Source of the DNA: Halomonas daqiaonensis
GTDB taxonomy: Bacteria > Pseudomonadota > Gammaproteobacteria > Pseudomonadales > Halomonadaceae
NCBI RefSeq assembly: GCF_900109725.1
Contig: NZ_FOBC01000018.1
Span: forward strand, 23,838-87,837
Direction: 5' to 3'
DNA length: 64,000 bases
Positions 43,689 through 53,062 of the stretch are shown here, in pieces. Made by a program: the position numbers and the translations under genes. Position 1 is the first letter of the stretch; the number at the start of each line of letters is the position of its first letter. Below the pieces are notes generated by a model, which worked only from the letters and a program-made list of their open reading frames with translations, had not been told where the DNA came from and made no database searches.

Positions 43689-45269
43689 TTACGCAGCGTT
43701 CGTTGCCTTGATACTCATCTCGCGCTGCTCCTCCACCAACCCTTTCACCAGGCTATAGGCCATCGCCAGGAGAATCAGGGTGAAGGGCAGGCCGGTGGCC
43801 ACGGCTCCCGCCTGGAGGGCACCCAGAGCCGTGTTGCCCCCACCATAGAGCAGGATGCCGGCGATTACCCCCTCCAGACAGGCCCAGAAGACCCGCTGAC
43901 CACGCGGCGCATCGTGCTTGCCACCGGCAGTGATGTTGTCTATCACGAGCGAACCGGAGTCGGAGGAGGTGATGAAGAAGATCAGTACCAGGAGGATCGC
44001 CAGGCTCGAGGTCAGGGTGGTCAACGGCAGCTGTTCGAGCATCTGGAACATTGCCAGCGACACCTCGCTGATGCCATTGGCCAGTTCCCCGACGCCATTG
44101 ACGGACTGGTTCAGGGCAGTGCCGCCGAAGGCGCTCATCCAGACGATGGTGACCAGAGTCGGCACCAGCAGTACGGCAATCAGGAACTCGCGTACTGTGC
44201 GCCCGCGCGAGACCCGGGCGATGAACATGCCGACGAAGGGCGACCAGGAGATCCACCAGGCCCAGTAGAATACTGTCCAGCCATGGTACCAGGTGGTGTC
44301 CTCACGACCGACCCAGTTGGAGAGCGGCAGGATATGGCTCGCGTAGGCCAGGGTGGTGCTCCACAAGCCATTGAGAAACAGCAGGGTGGAGCCGGTGATG
44401 ACCACGAATGCAAGCAGCACGATGGCAAGCGCCATGTTGATGTTGGAGAAGAGCTTCACGCCACCGTCGATACCCCGCCAGACGGAGAACAGGGCAGCTA
44501 CCGTGACAAGGATGATGATGGCGATCTGCGTGCCGATGGTGTTCGGGACCTCGAACAGGTAATTGAGGCCGCCAGCCGCTTGAGACGCCCCGAAACCCAA
44601 TGATGTCGCCAGGCCGAAGATGGTCGCCAGCACCGCGAAGATGTCGATGGTATGGCCGGGCCAGCCTCGGACACGCTTGCCCAGAATGGGCGTGAAGGCC
44701 GAACGCAGACTCAGTGGCAGTCCACGGTTGTAGGCGAAGAACGCAAGGGACAATCCCACCATGGCGTAGATCGCCCAGGGATGCAGGCCCCAGTGGAACA
44801 TGGTCGCCCCCATTGCCGCGCTGGCCCCCTCGGGGGTACGGGCCGCCACATTGAGGGGAGTACCGTACCAATCGGTGTAGTAGGCCACCGGCTCGGCCAC
44901 GCTCCAGAACATCAGGCCGATACCCATGCCTGCTGCGAAGAGCATGGCGAACCAGGAGGAAGTGGAGTATTCGGGCCTAGCCTGATCGCCACCGAGCCGG
45001 ATTCGCCCGAGTGGCAGCACGATCAGCACCAGGCACAGCAGCACGAAAAGGTTGCCGGCAATCATGAACAACCAGTCGAAATACGCGATCGACCATCCCC
45101 GCGCTGCCGTCAGATGGGAATTGGCGGCATCGGGATAGACCAGGGCATAGATAACGAAGGCCAGGATGGCCAGCGTGGAGATGGGGAAGACGGGATTGTG
45201 GAAATCCATCCCCAGCATCTTGGTATTGTCCTGCCCGGCGGACAGGAGAGGGGTATCATCTCGTTTCAT
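43689..45269 (-). CDS. BCCT-family glycine betaine/choline transporter
   Basis: A 526-residue polytopic membrane protein with about 12 segments. BCCT signatures: FAAGMGIGLMFWSVAEPVAY (the glycine-rich ion-site stretch), MFHWGLHPWAIYAMVGLSLA (the Trp-rich segment), YHGWTVFYWAWWISWSPFVG (the aromatic substrate box), and FIARVSRGRTVREFL. GMGIGLMFW resembles the sodium-coupled glycine betaine carriers more than the proton-coupled GMGIGIMFY forms. The C-terminal tail is short, so osmotic gating of the BetP kind is not evident. It is divergent from fdhA in the betaine region and probably imports glycine betaine as carbon source. Confidence 0.9.
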   Translation of the reverse strand: MKRDDTPLLSAGQDNTKMLGMDFHNPVFPISTLAILAFVIYALVYPDAANSHLTAARGWSIAYFDWLFMIAGNLFVLLCLVLIVLPLGRIRLGGDQARPEYSTSSWFAMLFAAGMGIGLMFWSVAEPVAYYTDWYGTPLNVAARTPEGASAAMGATMFHWGLHPWAIYAMVGLSLAFFAYNRGLPLSLRSAFTPILGKRVRGWPGHTIDIFAVLATIFGLATSLGFGASQAAGGLNYLFEVPNTIGTQIAIIILVTVAALFSVWRGIDGGVKLFSNINMALAIVLLAFVVITGSTLLFLNGLWSTTLAYASHILPLSNWVGREDTTWYHGWTVFYWAWWISWSPFVGMFIARVSRGRTVREFLIAVLLVPTLVTIVWMSAFGGTALNQSVNGVGELANGISEVSLAMFQMLEQLPLTTLTSSLAILLVLIFFITSSDSGSLVIDNITAGGKHDAPRGQRVFWACLEGVIAGILLYGGGNTALGALQAGAVATGLPFTLILLAMAYSLVKGLVEEQREMSIKATNAA

Positions 45270-45530
45270 TGGCGGTTATCGACTCTTGTTATCGGAAGTT
45301 CTTGCGATGGAGGGGGCGTCTCTTGCCGCCGTGACACCGGCAAGCGAGGTCATTCTTGGCCTGGTCTGAAGAGGGCAGTGTCTTGAAAGCGACCTTCAGC
45401 TATCCGTCGTCTCGGAGATGTCTCGCACAGATACGTGAGTGACTCTTTGGGGCAAGTCCCCCGGCGTGGAGGGAATAGGCTGGAGCGGCGGAATCAACCG
45501 CCAAGAACACAACAACGACAGGAGCCTGCC
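45270..45530. promoter_or_regulatory. Divergent promoter between the BCCT and fdhA genes
   Basis: A 261-base gap without a gene. GTGACACCGGCAAGCG at 45331-45346 contains a GGCAAG core also found near other betaine genes (34207, 35583, 54571). CTTTGGGGCAAGTCCCCC near 45447 is a small dyad. ACAGGAG about 10 bases before 45531 is the ribosome site of fdhA. I cannot place -35/-10 boxes with confidence. Confidence 0.35.
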
Positions 45531-46724
45531 ATGAGCCAAGCCAACCGTGGGGTCGTCTACATGGGCCCCGGCAAGGTCGAGGTACAGTCGATCCCCTTCC
45601 CCGAACTGGCACTGGGCAAGCGCAAGTGTCAGCACGGCGTCATTCTCAAGGTGATGACCACCAATATCTGCGGCAGCGACCAGCACATGGTGCGCGGGCG
45701 CACCACCGCACCCGAGGGCCTGGTGCTCGGCCATGAGATCACCGGCGAGGTGATCGAATGCGGTCGCGATGTGGAGTTCATCAAGGTCGGTGATATCGTT
45801 TCGGTGCCGTTCAACATTGCCTGCGGGCGCTGTCGCAACTGCAAGGAGGGCAGGACCGGTATCTGCCTTAACGTCAATCCTTCGCGCCCCGGAGCGGCCT
45901 ACGGCTATGTGGACATGGGCGGCTGGGTAGGCGGTCAGACCGAGTACGTCATGGCACCCTACGCCGACTTCAATCTGCTCAAGTTCCCCGACCGCGAGCA
46001 GGCCATCGAGAAGATCCAGGACCTGACCCTGCTCTCGGACATCTTCCCCACCGGTTATCACGGCTGTGTCACCGCCGGTGTGGGGCCCGGCAGCACCGTC
46101 TACATCGCCGGTGCCGGCCCGGTGGGCCTGGCTGCGGCAGTCTCGGCGCAACTGCTCGGGGCGGCCTGCGTGATCGTCGGCGACATGATTCCTGAACGTC
46201 TGGAGCAGGCCAGGAGCTTCGGCTGCGAGACCCTGGATCTACGCCAGGACACGCCCATGGCTGACATGCTCGAGCCGATACTGGGAGAACGCGAAGTGGA
46301 CGCCGCCGTGGATGCCGTGGGCTTCGAAGCGCGCTGTCATGGGCACGACCACTCACACGAGCAGCCCGCGGCGGTGCTCAATGCCTGCATGGATGTCACC
46401 CGGGCCGGTGGTCAGATCGGCATCCCCGGCCTCTATGTCACCGAGGATCCGGGTGCCGAAAGCAAGGCGGCGAAACATGGCAATCTCTCCATGCGCCTGG
46501 GGCTGGGCTGGGCCAAGTCTCACTCCTTCCATACGGGGCAGTGCCCGGTGATGAAATACCACCGCCAGTTGATGCAGGCAATTCTCTTCGACAAGGTCAG
46601 GATCGCCGATGCGGTCAACGTCGAGGTGATTTCCCTGGATGATGCGCCCCGTGGCTACGCGGACTTCGATGGAGGCGCCGCCAAGAAGTTTGTCCTCGAT
46701 CCCCACGGTAGTGTCACTGCCTGA
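45531..46724 (+). CDS. fdhA: Glutathione-independent NAD-linked formaldehyde dehydrogenase
   Basis: A 397-residue zinc dehydrogenase closely like Pseudomonas putida formaldehyde dismutase/dehydrogenase: NRGVVYMGPGKVEVQSIPFP at the N-terminus, TTNICGSDQHMVRGRTTAP with the catalytic-zinc Cys, and VLGHEITGEV. CGRCRNCKEGRTGIC carries the structural-zinc Cys residues. The cofactor motif is YIAGAGPVGLAAAVSAQL. It has the family's insert GWVGGQTEYVMAPYADFNLL. It oxidises formaldehyde released by GbcAB, DgcAB and SoxBDAG to formate. The following genes encode formate dehydrogenase. The ATG at 45531 has GGAG 6-9 bases upstream. Confidence 0.93.
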   Translation: MSQANRGVVYMGPGKVEVQSIPFPELALGKRKCQHGVILKVMTTNICGSDQHMVRGRTTAPEGLVLGHEITGEVIECGRDVEFIKVGDIVSVPFNIACGRCRNCKEGRTGICLNVNPSRPGAAYGYVDMGGWVGGQTEYVMAPYADFNLLKFPDREQAIEKIQDLTLLSDIFPTGYHGCVTAGVGPGSTVYIAGAGPVGLAAAVSAQLLGAACVIVGDMIPERLEQARSFGCETLDLRQDTPMADMLEPILGEREVDAAVDAVGFEARCHGHDHSHEQPAAVLNACMDVTRAGGQIGIPGLYVTEDPGAESKAAKHGNLSMRLGLGWAKSHSFHTGQCPVMKYHRQLMQAILFDKVRIADAVNVEVISLDDAPRGYADFDGGAAKKFVLDPHGSVTA

Positions 46725-46880
46725 TCCCGCAGGGCCTGGGGTCCTTCATCCCGGGCCTTATCCGGAATGCCCACTGCCTGATACGAAAGCTGCCCCAACA
46801 GCCTGTCGCGCATTGCCCGGGCTAAGGTCCGGTGCCAACATCAAGGTGGTGCAGCACCCACCGATAACAACGAGCCCGCC

Positions 46881-48599
46881 ATGACCGTCGAGACCCTCAC
46901 CCCCAAGCGCCGCTTCCGCGACAGGCCCCGTGGCCGCGACCTGCCTCCCGTTGCCCTGGCGTCGTTGCGCCAGCTGCTCGGCGACGAGCGCAGCGACTCG
47001 ACACTCCGGCGCCGTGACCTGCTGATCGAGCACCTGCACGCCATCCAGGATGCCCATGGCCACCTCGCGCTGGTGAACCTGCGGGCGCTCGCCGCCTACA
47101 TGAACCTGCCGATGGCGGCGGTCTACGAGACGGCGACCTTCTACGCCCATTTCGACGTGGTGCATGACGACCAGTCACCGCCGCCGGCGGTGACGGTGCG
47201 GGTCTGCGATTCGCTCTCCTGCCAGCTGGCCGGCGCCGAGACGCTGAAGGCCGAGCTCGAATCTGGAATGGATCCCAGTCAGGTGAGGGTGCTGCGCGCC
47301 CCCTGCATGGGGCGCTGCGAGACGGCACCGGTGGTGGAAGTGGGGCACCACCATCTGCTGTTCGCCACCACGGAGGGCGTGGAGGCGGTTGTCGATACCG
47401 GTCATTTCCATCCCGAGGCGATCGTCTGGCAGCACCTGGCGGACTATCGCGCCGAGGGCGGCTACCGGCTACTCGCCGACTGTCGTGGGGGAGGCGTCAC
47501 GGTCGAGGCGCTGATGGAGACACTCGAACGCTCCAACTTGCGCGGCCTGGGCGGTGCCGGCTTCCCCACTTTCAAGAAGTGGACTTTCGTGCGCCAGGAG
47601 CCGGGGCCGCGCTACTGCGCGATCAACGCCGACGAGGGTGAACCCGGCACCTTCAAGGATCGCGTCTATCTGGAGCGCTCGCCGCACCGCTTCCTCGAGG
47701 GGGCCCTGGTCAGCGCCTGGGCAGTGGAGGCCGAGGCACTCTATATATACCTCCGCGACGAGTATCCCGGCCTGCACCGGGTGCTGCACGAGGCGATCGG
47801 CGAGCTCGAGGCCGCTGGCCTCGTGCCACAGGGCTACGTCGTGCTGCGCCGCGGTGCCGGGGCCTACATCTGCGGCGAAGAGTCGGCGATGATCGAATCC
47901 CTGGAGGGCAAGCCCGGCAAGCCGCGTAACCGCCCTCCCTACGTCGCCCAGAAGGGGCTCTTCGACCGCCCGACCCTGGTCAACAATGTCGAGACCGTCT
48001 ACTGGATCCCGGAGGTCTGGGAGAAGGGCGCCGAGTGGTTTGCCGAGCAGGGTCGCCATGGTCGCAAGGGGCCGAGAAGCTTCTCGGTCTCGGGCCGTGT
48101 GAAGCGCCCCGGCGTGCATCTGGCACCGGCAGGCATCACCCTCGAGGAGCTCATCGACGAGTATTGCGGCGGCATGGCCGAGGGGCACCGGCTCGCCGGC
48201 TACCTGCCCGGCGGTGCCTCGGGCGGCATCCTGCCGGCGAGCAAGGCCGATATCCCGCTGGACTTCGACACCCTTCAGGAGCACGGCGGCTTCATCGGCT
48301 CGGCGGCCGTGATCGTGCTCTCGGATCAGGACGACCTCAAGGCGGTGGCCACTAACCTGCTGGCCTTCTTCGCCGACGAGTCCTGTGGCCAGTGCACGCC
48401 ATGCCGGGTAGGCACCGAGAAGATGCTGACCCTGCTCGAGCGCGACGAGTGGCGAGTCGACGAACTCGAGCGGCTGGCGCAGGTGATGATGGACGCCTCC
48501 ATCTGTGGCTTGGGCCAGGCAGCCCCCAACCCGGTACTGGGGCTTCTCAAGGACTTCCGCGGCGAGTTGGCCAGCCAGAACGTGATCATCAAGGGGTAA
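46881..48599 (+). CDS. fdsB: NAD-linked formate dehydrogenase, fused gamma-beta (FdsG-FdsB / NuoE-NuoF) subunit
   Basis: A 572-residue fusion. Residues 1-170 are a NuoE/FdsG-like 2Fe-2S domain, with ligands in RVCDSLSCQLAG and APCMGRCETAP. Residues 180-560 are NuoF/FdsB-like. LRGLGGAGFPTFKKW binds FMN, and AINADEGEPGTFKDRVYLER plus GAGAYICGEESAMIESLEGK bind NADH. ESCGQCTPCRVGTEKM and ICGLGQAAP supply the 4Fe-4S cysteines. In most FDS complexes gamma and beta are separate genes, so one polypeptide here is a real fusion. It passes electrons from the molybdenum subunit (next gene, 5-base gap) to NAD. A 156-base gap separates it from fdhA. Confidence 0.9.
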   Translation: MTVETLTPKRRFRDRPRGRDLPPVALASLRQLLGDERSDSTLRRRDLLIEHLHAIQDAHGHLALVNLRALAAYMNLPMAAVYETATFYAHFDVVHDDQSPPPAVTVRVCDSLSCQLAGAETLKAELESGMDPSQVRVLRAPCMGRCETAPVVEVGHHHLLFATTEGVEAVVDTGHFHPEAIVWQHLADYRAEGGYRLLADCRGGGVTVEALMETLERSNLRGLGGAGFPTFKKWTFVRQEPGPRYCAINADEGEPGTFKDRVYLERSPHRFLEGALVSAWAVEAEALYIYLRDEYPGLHRVLHEAIGELEAAGLVPQGYVVLRRGAGAYICGEESAMIESLEGKPGKPRNRPPYVAQKGLFDRPTLVNNVETVYWIPEVWEKGAEWFAEQGRHGRKGPRSFSVSGRVKRPGVHLAPAGITLEELIDEYCGGMAEGHRLAGYLPGGASGGILPASKADIPLDFDTLQEHGGFIGSAAVIVLSDQDDLKAVATNLLAFFADESCGQCTPCRVGTEKMLTLLERDEWRVDELERLAQVMMDASICGLGQAAPNPVLGLLKDFRGELASQNVIIKG

Positions 48600-48604
48600 G
48601 CGCC

Positions 48605-51436
48605 ATGACACAGGAACCTTTCACCCTGATTCTGGATGGTAGCGAGGTCAGTGCCCATCCCGGCGAGACGCTCTGGCAGGTCGCCAAGCGTGCCGGTGAG
48701 ACCATTCCGCATCTCTGCTTCAAGGATGCACCGGGCTATCGCTCCGACGGCAACTGCCGTGCCTGCATGGTCGAGATCGAAGGCGAGCGGGTGCTGGCGG
48801 CGAGCTGCCTGCGCGAAGCCCGACCCGGCATGGTTGTCAAAAGCGCCAGCTCCGAACGGGTCAGCACCGCCAGGAAGGGCGTGATGGAACTGCTGATTGC
48901 CGACCAGCCCGAGCGGGATGCCAGCCCCGATCGCTCCAGCCACTTCTGGGCCATGGCCGACCAGCTGGCCATCGATGTGGCGGGGGTCCGCCAGTGGCTG
49001 CCCTCGCGGGAGGAGCGCAACGAACCCACCGTGCACCACGTAGCCCAGCGTGAGGGCTCGCTGATGCACGACAGCTCCCACTCGGCCATGAGCGTCAATC
49101 TCGATGCCTGCATCGAGTGCAACCTCTGCGTGCGTGCCTGCCGCGAGGTCCAGGGCAACGATGTCATCGGCCTGGCGCATCGTGGCGCCGCCTCCAAGGT
49201 CGTCTTCGACTTCGACGATCCCATGGGCGACAGTACCTGCGTGGCCTGTGGCGAGTGCGTGCAGGCCTGTCCTACCGGCGCGCTGATGCCGGCGACCCTG
49301 ATGGACGCCCAGGGGCGCGGCGATTCCGCGGTGGCCGATCACACCGTCGACTCGGTCTGCCCCTACTGCGGAGTTGGCTGCCAGCTCACCTATCATGTCA
49401 AGGACGACAGCATCCTCTTCGTCGAGGGCCGCAACGGACCGTCCAACCAGAACCGCCTCTGCGTGAAGGGACGCTTCGGTTTCGACTACCCCAGGCATCC
49501 TTCGCGCCTGACTCGGCCGCTGATCCGCAAGTCGGGTGTCCCCAAGCGGCTCGACCCGGCCTTCGACCCGGCGCAGCCGCTCACCCACTTCCGCGAGGCC
49601 AGCTGGGAAGAGGCGCTGGACCTGGCGTCCCAGGGCCTGGTCGACCTCAAGACCGCCCACGGCCCCGATGCCCTGGCCGGCTTTGGCAGCGCCAAGTGCT
49701 CCAACGAGGAGGCGTGGCTGTTCCAGAAGCTGGTGCGTACCGGCTTCGGTTCCAATCATGTCGATCACTGTACCCGGCTCTGCCATGCCAGTTCGGTGGC
49801 TGCGCTGATGGAGTGCATCGGGTCGGGAGCGGTCACCGCCTCCTTCATGCAGGTGCTTGAGTCTGACGTGGTGATCCTTACCGGTTGCAACCCCGCAGTG
49901 AACCATCCTGTGGCGGCCACCTACTTCAAGCAGGCGGCACGCAACGGTACCAAGCTGATCATCATCGATCCACGCGGCCAGGGCCTGAGCGCCTACGCCC
50001 ACATGAGCGTGCGTTTTTCCCCGGGGGCTGATGTCTCGCTCTTCAACGCCATGCTCAACGTGATCGTCACCGAGGAGCTCTTCGATCAGGCCTACATCGA
50101 CGCCCACACCGAGGGTTTCGCGGCCCTCAAGGCTCACGTGGTCGACATGACACCGGACGCCATGGCGCCGGCCTGCGGGGTCGATCCGGACACCATCCGC
50201 GAAGTGGCCAGGCTCTATGCGAGGGCTGAGCGGGCGATGATCTTCTGGGGCATGGGTATCTCCCAGCACACCCACGGCACCGACAACGCCCGCTGCTTGA
50301 TCTCGCTGGCGCTGGCCTGCGGCCAGACCGGCCGCTCCGGCACCGGGCTGCATCCCCTCCGCGGCCAGAACAACGTTCAAGGCGCCTCCGACGCGGGCCT
50401 GATCCCCATGGTGCTGCCCGATTATCAGCCGGTGGGCGACGACCAGATCCGCTCGGCCTTCGAGGAGCTATGGAACACCCCCCTGGAAGCCAGGCCCGGT
50501 CTCACCGTGGTGGAGATCATGGACGCGATCCACGCGGGTCAGATCAAGGGGATGTACATCCAGGGCGAGAACCCGGCGATGTCCGACCCGGACCTCGACC
50601 ACGCCAGGGCGGCGCTGGCTAGCCTGGAGCACCTGGTGGTGCAGGATCTTTTCGTCACCGAGACTGCCCAGTATGCCGACGTCATCCTGCCGGCCTCCGC
50701 CTGGTCGGAGAAGGAGGGCACGGTCACAAATACCAACCGCCAGGTGCAGCTCGGGCGTGCCGCCGTGCCACTGCCCGGAGAAGCCAGGCCCGACTGGTGG
50801 ATCATCCAGGAGATCGCTCGACGCTTCGGGCTCGACTGGGACTACACCCATCCCCGTGAGGTGTTTGCCGAGATGAAGCAGGGCATGCCGTCTCTGGACA
50901 ACATCACCTGGGAGCGCCTGGAGCGTGAGAAATCGGTGACCTATCCTTGCCCGGCGGAAGACGCCCCGGGGGCCGACGTGGTCTTCTCCGACGCCTTCCC
51001 GCGGGCGGGTGGCAAGGCGAAGTTCGCGCCCACACGCCCCCTGCCGCCGGATGAGCCCGTGGATGGCGACTACCCCACGGTGCTGACCACCGGTCGTCAG
51101 CTCGAGCACTGGCACACCGGCTCGATGACTCGCCGCAGCCAGGTCCTCGACGATCTCGAGCCCGAGGCGGTGGCCAGCGTCTCTCCGGCGGAGCTCGTGC
51201 GGCTGGGTGTGTCGCCGGGTGAGCCGATCACCATCACCACCCGGCGCGGGGCGATCACGCTCAAGGTACGGGTCGACCCGCTGATGGCGGAAGGCATGGT
51301 GTTCGTGCCCTTCTGCTATGTGGAGGCCGCTGCCAACCTGCTGACCAACCCCGCCCTGGACCCCTACGGCAAGATTCCCGAGTTCAAGTACGCGGCATGC
51401 CGTCTGAGTCCGGCCGCTATCGCTCTGGCGGAGTGA
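48605..51436 (+). CDS. fdsA: NAD-linked formate dehydrogenase alpha subunit, molybdopterin
   Basis: A 943-residue molybdoenzyme that oxidises formate to CO2. The N-terminus has a 2Fe-2S ferredoxin domain (IPHLCFKDAPGYRSDGNCRA). Then come two ferredoxin-type 4Fe-4S motifs (CIECNLCVRACREVQG and CVACGECVQACPTGAL) and the molybdopterin-domain cluster VCPYCGVGCQL. The active site appears as DHCTRLCHASSVAALMECIG, in which Cys-His is the expected molybdenum ligand plus base; selenocysteine is not used. The C-terminal molybdopterin-binding part includes VLTTGRQLEHWHTGSMTRRS. It ends 34 bases before the MTHFR_C gene. Chaperone genes fdsC and fdsD are not seen nearby. Confidence 0.93.
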   Translation: MTQEPFTLILDGSEVSAHPGETLWQVAKRAGETIPHLCFKDAPGYRSDGNCRACMVEIEGERVLAASCLREARPGMVVKSASSERVSTARKGVMELLIADQPERDASPDRSSHFWAMADQLAIDVAGVRQWLPSREERNEPTVHHVAQREGSLMHDSSHSAMSVNLDACIECNLCVRACREVQGNDVIGLAHRGAASKVVFDFDDPMGDSTCVACGECVQACPTGALMPATLMDAQGRGDSAVADHTVDSVCPYCGVGCQLTYHVKDDSILFVEGRNGPSNQNRLCVKGRFGFDYPRHPSRLTRPLIRKSGVPKRLDPAFDPAQPLTHFREASWEEALDLASQGLVDLKTAHGPDALAGFGSAKCSNEEAWLFQKLVRTGFGSNHVDHCTRLCHASSVAALMECIGSGAVTASFMQVLESDVVILTGCNPAVNHPVAATYFKQAARNGTKLIIIDPRGQGLSAYAHMSVRFSPGADVSLFNAMLNVIVTEELFDQAYIDAHTEGFAALKAHVVDMTPDAMAPACGVDPDTIREVARLYARAERAMIFWGMGISQHTHGTDNARCLISLALACGQTGRSGTGLHPLRGQNNVQGASDAGLIPMVLPDYQPVGDDQIRSAFEELWNTPLEARPGLTVVEIMDAIHAGQIKGMYIQGENPAMSDPDLDHARAALASLEHLVVQDLFVTETAQYADVILPASAWSEKEGTVTNTNRQVQLGRAAVPLPGEARPDWWIIQEIARRFGLDWDYTHPREVFAEMKQGMPSLDNITWERLEREKSVTYPCPAEDAPGADVVFSDAFPRAGGKAKFAPTRPLPPDEPVDGDYPTVLTTGRQLEHWHTGSMTRRSQVLDDLEPEAVASVSPAELVRLGVSPGEPITITTRRGAITLKVRVDPLMAEGMVFVPFCYVEAAANLLTNPALDPYGKIPEFKYAACRLSPAAIALAE

Positions 51437-51470
51437 GGGCACTGCCCCTCGACGGAAAAGGGAAAGGACC

Positions 51471-51953
51471 ATGTACAGGATGCGTCGCTGGGTGGTTCGC
51501 CATGCCGGAGTCTTCGAGGCGATCTACCGACGCTTCGAACCGATGCTGGTCAAGCTCGATCCAGTATGGAAGCGACTGGGCCACGAGCGCATCGAGGCGC
51601 CGGTGAGGTCGGTGGAAAAGGCCATCAAGGCGACGCTTTTCGATTGCCGGATGTGCGGTCAGTGCGTTCTCTCCGACACCGGCATGTCCTGCCCCATGAA
51701 CTGCCCCAAGCAGCTTCGCAACGGCCCCTGTGGTGGAGTGCGCGCCAATGGGCATTGCGAGGTGAAACCGGAGATGGTGTGTGTCTGGGTCGATGCCTGG
51801 GAAGGGAGTCAGCGGATGCAGGAGGGGGAGCGCATCCACGCTGTCCAGTTGCCTGTCGACCATCGCCTCACGGGAACCTCTTCCTGGCTGCGTGTGGTTC
51901 GCCAGCTGACCGGTAGCTCTTCCTCGACCGCCTCCAGAGAGGCGACAAAGTGA
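51471..51953 (+). CDS. MTHFR C-terminal-domain (MetV-like) cysteine-rich protein
   Basis: A 160-residue protein of the 'methylenetetrahydrofolate reductase C-terminal' type. The core is cysteine-rich: DCRMCGQCVLSDTGMSCP, then MNCPKQLRNGPCGGVRANG with a further Cys. Seven Cys lie within about 35 residues, suited to an iron-sulfur cluster or zinc. The N-terminus (VVRHAGVFEAIYRRFEPMLV) is helical and basic. In acetogens the equivalent MetV partners MetF and links it to electron carriers other than NAD(P)H. Here the gene overlaps the MetF-type gene by 4 bases (GTGA), so a complex is likely. Unexpected for a proteobacterial betaine locus. Confidence 0.82.
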   Translation: MYRMRRWVVRHAGVFEAIYRRFEPMLVKLDPVWKRLGHERIEAPVRSVEKAIKATLFDCRMCGQCVLSDTGMSCPMNCPKQLRNGPCGGVRANGHCEVKPEMVCVWVDAWEGSQRMQEGERIHAVQLPVDHRLTGTSSWLRVVRQLTGSSSSTASREATK

Positions 51954-52987
51954 GGTTCGATGACGAGCCCGTGCCGGGCTACTCCCTGCCGATCCTGCCT
52001 GGTCATGTCTCCCCCGGTCGACTGGAACGGGTACTGCGGGCCGGCAAGTTCGCGATCACCAGCGAGATCGACCCGCCGGACTCAGCCGATCCAGCGGAGG
52101 TCCTCAAGCGCGCGGCGATCTTCGATGGCGTCGTCGATGCCATCAACGCCACCGATGGCTCCGGTGCTCACTGTCACATGTCCAGCGTCGGCGTCTGCTC
52201 GCTGCTCACCCGGGTCGGCTATGCCACCATCCTGCAGATATCGTGCCGTGACCGTAACCGTATCGCCATACAGGGCGAGATCCTCGGTGCGGCGGCCATG
52301 GGTGCCTGCAACCTGCTCTGCCTGACCGGTGACGGTGTGCAGGCCGGTGACCATCCCCAGGCCAAGCCGGTATTCGATCTCGACTCCATGTCCCTGTTGC
52401 AGATCGCCCGTGGCATGCGCGATGACTCTCGCTTCGAGAGCGGGCGGCGCCTCGAGACGCCCCCGCGGATCTTTCTTGGCGCGGCCGAGAATCCCTTTGT
52501 GCCGCCGCTGGCGTGGCGACCGCATCGCCTGGCCAAGAAGGTGGCGGCCGGTGCCCAGTTTTTCCAGACCCAATACTGCTTCGATATCGAGCAACTGCGT
52601 GACTTCATGCTCAAGGTCAATGACCTGGGCCTTCTCGAAGGTCCCGATCGTGTCTTCATCCTGCCGGGCATCGGACCCCTGGCCTCGGCACGAAGTGCGC
52701 GGTGGATTCGCGACAATGTTCCCGGCGTGCATATCCCCGACGCCGTGGTCCGTCGGCTCGAAGGGGCCGTGGATCAGAAGGAGGAGGGCAAGCGGTTGTG
52801 CATGGATCTGCTTCACTCGATCCGCGAGATTCCGGGTGTCAGCGGCGCCCATATCATGGCCTATCGTCAGGAGCGCAGTGTGGCGGAAATCATCGAGACC
52901 ACCGGCGTCCTCGACGGTCGTACGCCCTGGTACCCGGGACGCGATGACCCGCAGAAGCTCAATCCCGAATCTCCCGATGCCCTGTGA
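51950..52987 (+). CDS. metF: Methylenetetrahydrofolate reductase (MetF-type)
   Basis: A 345-residue flavoprotein of the MTHFR barrel fold: FAITSEIDPPDSADPAEVLK (the catalytic-Glu region), DAINATDGSGAHCHMSSVG, ILQISCRDRNRIAIQGEILG, GACNLLCLTGDGVQAGDHPQ (FAD contact) and GAQFFQTQYCFDIEQLRDFM (substrate contact). It interconverts 5,10-methylene-THF and 5-methyl-THF. Housekeeping MetF in gammaproteobacteria is about 295 residues with a different start. This one is longer and paired with the MetV-like protein. In this locus it could either turn methylene-THF from sarcosine oxidation into methyl-THF or run in the oxidative direction. The GTG at 51950 overlaps the previous stop and has GAGAGGCGA upstream. 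Confidence 0.88.
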   Translation: MRFDDEPVPGYSLPILPGHVSPGRLERVLRAGKFAITSEIDPPDSADPAEVLKRAAIFDGVVDAINATDGSGAHCHMSSVGVCSLLTRVGYATILQISCRDRNRIAIQGEILGAAAMGACNLLCLTGDGVQAGDHPQAKPVFDLDSMSLLQIARGMRDDSRFESGRRLETPPRIFLGAAENPFVPPLAWRPHRLAKKVAAGAQFFQTQYCFDIEQLRDFMLKVNDLGLLEGPDRVFILPGIGPLASARSARWIRDNVPGVHIPDAVVRRLEGAVDQKEEGKRLCMDLLHSIREIPGVSGAHIMAYRQERSVAEIIETTGVLDGRTPWYPGRDDPQKLNPESPDAL

Positions 52988-53017
52988 GGTGGAAGGTATC
53001 GCGAGCTAGCAAAGAAA

Positions 53018-53039
53018 GGGCCCGCTCGATGGCGGGCCC
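53018..53039. terminator. Terminator between metF and gbcA
   Basis: GGGCCCGC and GCGGGCCC form an 8-bp GC-only stem with a 6-base loop. On the minus strand TTTCTTT follows, so it is a good terminator for gbcA. AAAGAAA upstream gives little for the plus strand, where it may work weakly behind metF. Confidence 0.8.
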
Positions 53040-53062
53040 GATAGTGGAGGCATTGCCTCGGC

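Noticed and set aside
48326..50380. A 684-codon open frame on the minus strand
   Set aside because: It lies wholly antisense to the formate dehydrogenase genes, which have complete cluster and cofactor motifs in the plus frame. No recognisable domain is seen in the minus frame.
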